Positions 40,815 to 40,894 of a stretch of DNA of 40,894 bases are shown here, in pieces. The notes below the pieces were generated by a model. The model did not search any database. It saw nothing but the letters and a program-made list of their open reading frames with translations, and was not told the origin of the DNA. This stretch comes from Bacteroidales bacterium (lineage in GTDB: Bacteria > Bacteroidota > Bacteroidia > Bacteroidales > UBA932): positions 1-40,894 of the forward strand of contig JAEEXZ010000014.1 of the NCBI GenBank assembly GCA_016288055.1, written 5' to 3'. Position 1 is the stretch's first letter; every line of letters begins with the position of its first letter. The position numbers were made by a program, and so were the translations under genes.

Positions 40815-40894
40815 TCTACTTCTCCCCTTAACATCATTTCCGAGAGATGCTGCTTGCCGCGACGGATACGCGTGCGCACCGTATTCAGCTCCAG
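40811..40894 (-). CDS. C-terminal end of a sigma-70-family (ECF-like) factor, 5' part outside the window
   Basis: The last 27 codons are visible, reading LELNTVRTRIRRGKQHLSEM and ending with GEVE. 'NTVRTRIRRGKQHL' is typical of the recognition helix of sigma region 4 in ECF sigma factors (N-T-V-[KR]-[ST]-R). The stop TGA overlaps the rsmG start codon by two bases. The identification rests on a short segment and could also fit another LuxR/sigma-4-like helix-turn-helix protein. Confidence 0.6.
   Translation of the reverse strand: MELNTVRTRIRRGKQHLSEMMLRGEVE

Overview
This is chromosomal DNA of a GC-rich member of the Bacteroidales. The evidence is a SusC/SusD pair, many lipoprotein signal peptides, start-proximal promoters of the Bacteroidetes type (TAnnTTTG, sometimes with an upstream TTTG), and families largely confined to the phylum (Porin_10, DUF4783, fimbrillin-like lipoprotein, BACON and SGBP domains). 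The high GC and the 'HSERSEES' and 'IPDQVGND' dispersed repeats suggest a Rikenellaceae- or Cryptobacteroides-like gut lineage. That placement is inference. No rRNA, tRNA, insertion sequence, prophage or CRISPR array was seen.

Left part (1-15.9 kb), mostly housekeeping. It holds a 3'-truncated RsmF-like rRNA methyltransferase, an SRPBCC protein, a divergent NUDIX hydrolase, a LolC/E-type permease overlapping an M13 peptidase lipoprotein, two membrane proteins (YczE/YitT-like and bile-acid-symporter-like), a lytic transglycosylase coupled to a Porin_10 protein, EF-P with promoter and terminator, a DUF4783 protein, RlmH, and an 1165-residue multi-membrane-span NtrY-type histidine kinase.

Middle (15.75-18.13 kb). 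A fimbrillin-like lipoprotein is coupled to a 46-codon gene on the minus strand. An AraC-family regulator is divergent from it, with an inverted repeat around its promoter.

Right part (18.2-39.9 kb), a polysaccharide utilization locus of twelve co-directed genes: GH5_7 mannanase, SusC, SusD, an SGBP-B-like protein, a TIG-tower protein with two near-identical C-terminal modules, a BACON-GH5 (GH5_4-like), GH26, GH130 phosphorylase, a PA14-containing GH31, GH3, an AGE-type 2-epimerase and a GPH-type sugar transporter. GH26, GH130, epimerase and transporter form the known Bacteroides mannobiose route: mannobiose is epimerised to mannosyl-glucose, which is phosphorolysed to mannose-1-phosphate and glucose. 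The GH5_4-like, GH31, GH3 and SGBP-B parts look like a xyloglucan/glucan set. The locus therefore appears built for glucomannan or a mixed hemicellulose, and the neighbouring AraC protein is its likely regulator.

The right edge returns to housekeeping genes on the minus strand: rpmH with a near-perfect promoter, rsmG, and the last 27 codons of a sigma-70-like factor overlapping rsmG.
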